From a virus, in the IMG/VR virus record IMGVR_UViG_3300031951_000434, positions 1 through 40,020 of that record: a stretch of DNA of 40,020 nucleotides; one strand, given 5' to 3'. Numbering within the stretch: position 1 is the stretch's first letter; the number at the start of each line of letters is the position of its first letter. Positions 38,101 through 40,020 of the stretch are shown piece after piece. Both the position numbers and the translations under genes were made by a program. The notes below the pieces were generated by a model that did no database searches, was not told where the DNA came from, and was given only the letters and a program-made list of their open reading frames with translations.

Positions 38101-38130
38101 GCCAGCGCCTCAAAAGGGTGCTGGCTTTTG
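38101..38130 (+). terminator. Rho-independent terminator-like hairpin, rightward
   Basis: GCCAGC (38101-38106) pairs with GCTGGC (38120-38125), with an inner CCT/AGG pair, followed directly by TTTTGTGT. This is the only structure in the window with stem plus T-run. It points right, towards the convergent integrase gene, so it would stop readthrough from the late region or from the prophage flank. Confidence 0.55.
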
Positions 38131-38154
38131 TGTCTGGGGGGCAAGTGGAACAGT

Positions 38155-38173
38155 GAACCAGCAACCCCTACCG
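38155..38173 (+). repeat. attP-region repeat, copy 1
   Basis: GAACCAGCAACCCCTACCG differs by one base from 38243-38261 (copy 2, inside the tRNA fragment), 88 bases away. Copy 3 at 38363-38380 matches 15 of 18 positions. All three have the same orientation; consensus GAACCASCRAMCSCTACC. Confidence 0.6.
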
Positions 38174-38190
38174 CATTTTGGGATCGTGGG

Positions 38191-39372
38191 TCACGATTTT
38201 CGCGGAGTTCTGCGCCGTGCAATGGTGGGCGCTGCTGGGATTGAACCAGCGACCCCTACCGTGTGAAGAGCGCCCCGGTCAAGCTTTCCGCCGATTTTTG
38301 GCGCAACGGTTGCCCTGCCGGTCCCTGACCGTTCTGGGGCCGTTCTGGTCGCTGGTTCATTTGAACCACCGAACGCTACCTGTTCGAGCCTCTCGGTCGC
38401 CAGCGACAGCGCCTGAGCCGTGTGGCGGGCATAGACGCGCTCGGTCACCGTCACCGAGCTGTGGCCGAGCAGCTGGCTGACCACGGTCAGGGGCACGCCG
38501 TCGTCGAGCAGCCACGTCGCCACCGAGTGGCGCAGGACGTGCAGGGTGACGTCGGCGCCCAGACCGGCGCGGTTACGGGCACGATTAAACGCACCGCGAA
38601 CGGCACTCACGCTCCGGCCCTGCCACGACACGACCGGCCCGCTACCGCCCGTCCACGAGGCCCTGAGAGCCTCCGTGAGGCTGGCGGTGAGGGGCAGCAC
38701 GGGCGGATACCCCTTCGAGCGCCTCGGCGCGGCCCCGAGCAGGAGCTGGCGCCGATCGAGGTCGACCTCGTCCCACGTCAGCGCCAGCACCCTGCCGACC
38801 CGCAGGCCGGTGCCGAGCAGGATCTGGACGGCGAGGCGCAGGTGAGGCTCCTCGCAGGCGCCGAGCAGCCTCGCGGCCTCGGCCCGCGTCAGGCGGCGCT
38901 CGCGCCGTCTCGGGACGTGGCCCCTGACCGCGCGAGCTGCACGCCTGACCGACGGCCCCCCGACCGCCCTCAATGCCGCCGAGAGCGTCGCGAGCTCTCG
39001 CAGGATCGTCGCGTCTCGCACGCCGCTCTGGCGCCTGCCGGAGACGTAGCGCGCGACGGCCTCCTCGTTGACGAGCGCGACGGGGAGACGTCCCAGCGCG
39101 CGTCCAATGTGTGCAGCGTGATAACGAGCAGTGACCGCACTAGCGCGGCCAAGGCGCTCCTGATCGCGCACGTACGATGCGAGCGCATCCACTATGTCCC
39201 CGGATCGCGCACGAACGTGCTCTTGATCTGCGACCCATCCCGCCGCTTCAGCGTGAGCGTGATCTCGACGATCTGCCCGAAGGGTGCGGCGGTGTCGTCG
39301 CCCCTCGCCGTCGTACCAGACGAGCGCGTACCTGCCGCGCCAGACGCCGATACTCCATCTTTCGATTCGCAT
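38191..39372 (-). CDS. int: Tyrosine integrase with attP in its 3' end
   Basis: A 393-residue tyrosine recombinase. N-terminal arm-binding part (YALVWYDGEGRRHRRTL), core-binding helices (60-135), catalytic domain with R191 (TGLRVGR), K220, H278-x-x-R281 (LHVLRHS), H304 (LLGHSS) and nucleophile Y314 (RVYARH); all are present. The catalytic domain ends near residue 335. The tail (336-393) includes codons 369-384 that are the tRNA-Val 3' half, so integration would replace the last nine or so residues by host-encoded ones. ATG 39372 was chosen because the sequence conserved in integrases begins there. It overlaps the excisionase-like gene by 181 bases. Confidence 0.9.
   Translation of the reverse strand: MRIERWSIGVWRGRYALVWYDGEGRRHRRTLRADRRDHAHAEAAGWVADQEHVRARSGDIVDALASYVRDQERLGRASAVTARYHAAHIGRALGRLPVALVNEEAVARYVSGRRQSGVRDATILRELATLSAALRAVGGPSVRRAARAVRGHVPRRRERRLTRAEAARLLGACEEPHLRLAVQILLGTGLRVGRVLALTWDEVDLDRRQLLLGAAPRRSKGYPPVLPLTASLTEALRASWTGGSGPVVSWQGRSVSAVRGAFNRARNRAGLGADVTLHVLRHSVATWLLDDGVPLTVVSQLLGHSSVTVTERVYARHTAQALSLATERLEQVAFGGSNEPATRTAPERSGTGRATVAPKIGGKLDRGALHTVGVAGSIPAAPTIARRRTPRKS
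38223..38267 (-). other. attP: attP core: 3' half of tRNA-Val(CAC)
   Basis: The reverse strand reads an anticodon loop TTCACAC (anticodon CAC), 3' anticodon stem GGTAG, variable loop GGGTC, a perfect T-arm (GCTGG TTCAATC CCAGC), the 3' acceptor strand AGCGCCC and ACCA. The 5' half of a tRNA is absent: the bases before the loop (CGCTC) do not pair with GGTAG. Phages that integrate into tRNA genes carry just such a 3' segment to rebuild the gene. The likely attB is a host tRNA-Val gene starting GGGCGCT. Confidence 0.8.
38353..38382. repeat. attP-region inverted repeat and direct-repeat copy 3
   Basis: TGGTTCA-TT-TGAACCA (38353-38368) is a perfect inverted repeat with 7-base arms. Its right arm opens the third GAACCA direct-repeat copy (38363-38382). 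It lies in the integrase tail codons on the other side of the core from copy 1, so both may be integrase-binding sites. Confidence 0.5.
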
Positions 39373-39566
39373 TGCACGACCTCCGCCAGAGGGACGTAGA
39401 CTACGCCCTCGTGACCGTAGGCTGGCAAGCCGTGCCGAACCGCCTTGCGCACGACCGCTGGCGTACACTCCCAGCGCTCGGCGACCTGCTCGAGCGTGAG
39501 CCAGTAGCGGCGATGAGGGCGCTGGCCGCGCGGCATCTTCGGGATGACGAGGTTGCCGATCTTCAC
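39192..39566 (-). CDS. Excisionase-like HTH protein
   Basis: A 124-residue protein. Residues 21-66 form a MerR/excisionase-type HTH (YWLTLEQVAERWECTPAVVRKAVRHGLPAYGHEG, then YVPLAEV), the pattern of phage Xis and AlpA proteins. It starts at GTG 39566, overlapping the stop of the upstream gene (GTGA). The C-terminal 60 residues are coded in the 181-base overlap with the integrase, in another frame, and look less conserved. It probably directs excision and could also affect integrase expression. Confidence 0.65.
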   Translation of the reverse strand: MKIGNLVIPKMPRGQRPHRRYWLTLEQVAERWECTPAVVRKAVRHGLPAYGHEGVVYVPLAEVVQCESKDGVSASGAAGTRSSGTTARGDDTAAPFGQIVEITLTLKRRDGSQIKSTFVRDPGT

Positions 39567-40015
39567 GCGGCACCGTTCCGCGTGGCGGCGGGTGCGGATC
39601 GCTCTATGGCTTCCGGCTCTACAGCCGTATCCTTCCCCGCCGCCTTGTCCACGCCATCGCTGGCGGTTGTCTTAGATACGCACAGGTCATTCATCCCGCC
39701 TGTGTATTCCGCAAGAGCGGCGGCGGGTGCGCCACCCTTCGCTATCGCAGCCGCTTCCTTCGCTGCCTTGATGAGACGTTGCCCGACTGTAGGCTCCACG
39801 CCATCGCTTGCTTCGGCGGCTCTATACTCAGCCTTCGTCGCTGTGATTATCGCTTTCTCGCAGGCGCGCTCCTCCTCATCCAGAAGCGCCTTGTACCGCT
39901 GGACCTCACCCTCAAGGGCTTCGATGCGGTCGGCGGCATCCACTAAGTCAGACGGCGCACTTGTCAGGCCGTGTTCGCCCCACAGCCGCAGTCGCTTCAC
40001 AAGGTCACTGCTCAT
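39563..40015 (-). CDS. Small coiled-coil phage protein, copy/allele A
   Basis: A 150-residue protein of unknown function. Its first 38 residues equal those of the gene at 52-399; then it differs (QRYKALLDEEERACEKAIIT), with a helical middle and an Ala/Lys/Thr-rich low-complexity end that includes two ASDGV motifs. Its stop overlaps the excisionase start. On a circular map it would follow the nuclease-like gene at 396-857 and link the early left operon to excisionase and integrase. Confidence 0.65.
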   Translation of the reverse strand: MSSDLVKRLRLWGEHGLTSAPSDLVDAADRIEALEGEVQRYKALLDEEERACEKAIITATKAEYRAAEASDGVEPTVGQRLIKAAKEAAAIAKGGAPAAALAEYTGGMNDLCVSKTTASDGVDKAAGKDTAVEPEAIERSAPAATRNGAA

Positions 40016-40020
40016 TCGCC
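39903..40020. repeat. 118-bp direct repeat, right copy (window end)
   Basis: Identical to 287-404 and ending with the last base of the window. Offset 39,616 bases, which would be the genome length if the two copies are one locus on a circle. Confidence 0.9.

Larger units (their letters stand above)
37919..38190. other. Non-coding region between HTH gene and integrase
   Basis: No convincing gene is seen here. It holds a perfect 7-bp hairpin (GGCCGGG, loop CTGCAA, CCCGGCC, 38056-38075), the intrinsic-terminator-like structure at 38101-38130, and a degenerate copy (38155-38173) of the attP repeat. It probably forms the left arm of the attachment site, where integrase and accessory proteins bind. 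Confidence 0.5.

Noticed and set aside
37826-38266. 146-codon rightward frame across the intergenic region and attP
   Set aside because: It starts on the antisense of the HTH gene, crosses the promoter, hairpins and tRNA fragment, and has no family features.
38223-38267. A complete functional tRNA-Val gene
   Set aside because: Only the anticodon loop to CCA is present; upstream bases cannot form the D-arm, anticodon 5' stem or acceptor 5' strand.

Overview
The window looks like an almost complete genome of a temperate, short-tailed (podovirus-type) phage, about 39.6 kb if circular, G+C-rich (my estimate about 64%). The host is probably an alphaproteobacterium. Three things point there: a GcrA-like zinc domain, a DUF6456-type protein, and near absence of the CcrM methylation site GANTC (five sites found by eye in 40 kb). 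The last 118 bases (39903-40020) repeat bases 287-404 exactly. The ends therefore probably overlap on a circular map, and bases 1-286 are either an alternative allele or a second copy of one gene's tail.

Layout. There is one divergence point, at 6260-6366, and one convergence point, near 35.8 kb. Leftward from 6260 lies a LexA-like S24 repressor. It is followed by an early operon of tightly overlapping small genes: a DUF6011/DnaJ-zinc-finger protein, a RecB-like PD-(D/E)XK exonuclease, an SSB-like protein with a DEVPF tip, an XRE regulator and a small PD-(D/E)XK-like nuclease. Through the end repeat it leads to an excisionase-like HTH protein and a tyrosine integrase. The 3' end of the integrase gene contains the 3' half of a tRNA-Val gene, the probable attP core. 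Beyond a 345-bp non-coding stretch, a second leftward cluster (35.9-37.85 kb) holds five accessory genes of unknown role, one with a cysteine-protease-like pattern. Four leftward promoters share a -35/-10 layout with 17-base spacers and TGTACAC-type boxes.

Rightward from 6366 come replication and control genes: a DnaA domain IV-like protein, a DUF1064 nuclease, a GcrA-like domain, a DUF1376 initiator-like protein with an internal iteron plus AT-rich candidate origin, and DUF6456. Next are packaging (TerS, TerL), a 1073-residue virion-type polyvalent protein, portal, a protein with eighteen 16-19-residue Ser/Ala/Gly repeats, scaffold, a DUF5309/SU10-type capsid protein, adaptor and nozzle-like tail proteins, ejection proteins (one with a transglycosylase domain, one with an S74 chaperone), tail fibre, and a lysis cassette (M15-type endolysin, holin candidates, nested Rz/Rz1 spanins).

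How they work together: the repressor presumably holds the divergent promoters off and falls by RecA-stimulated self-cleavage. The left arm then supplies recombination and excision, and the right arm supplies replication, packaging, virion assembly and lysis. All names come from reading motifs; no database search was run.
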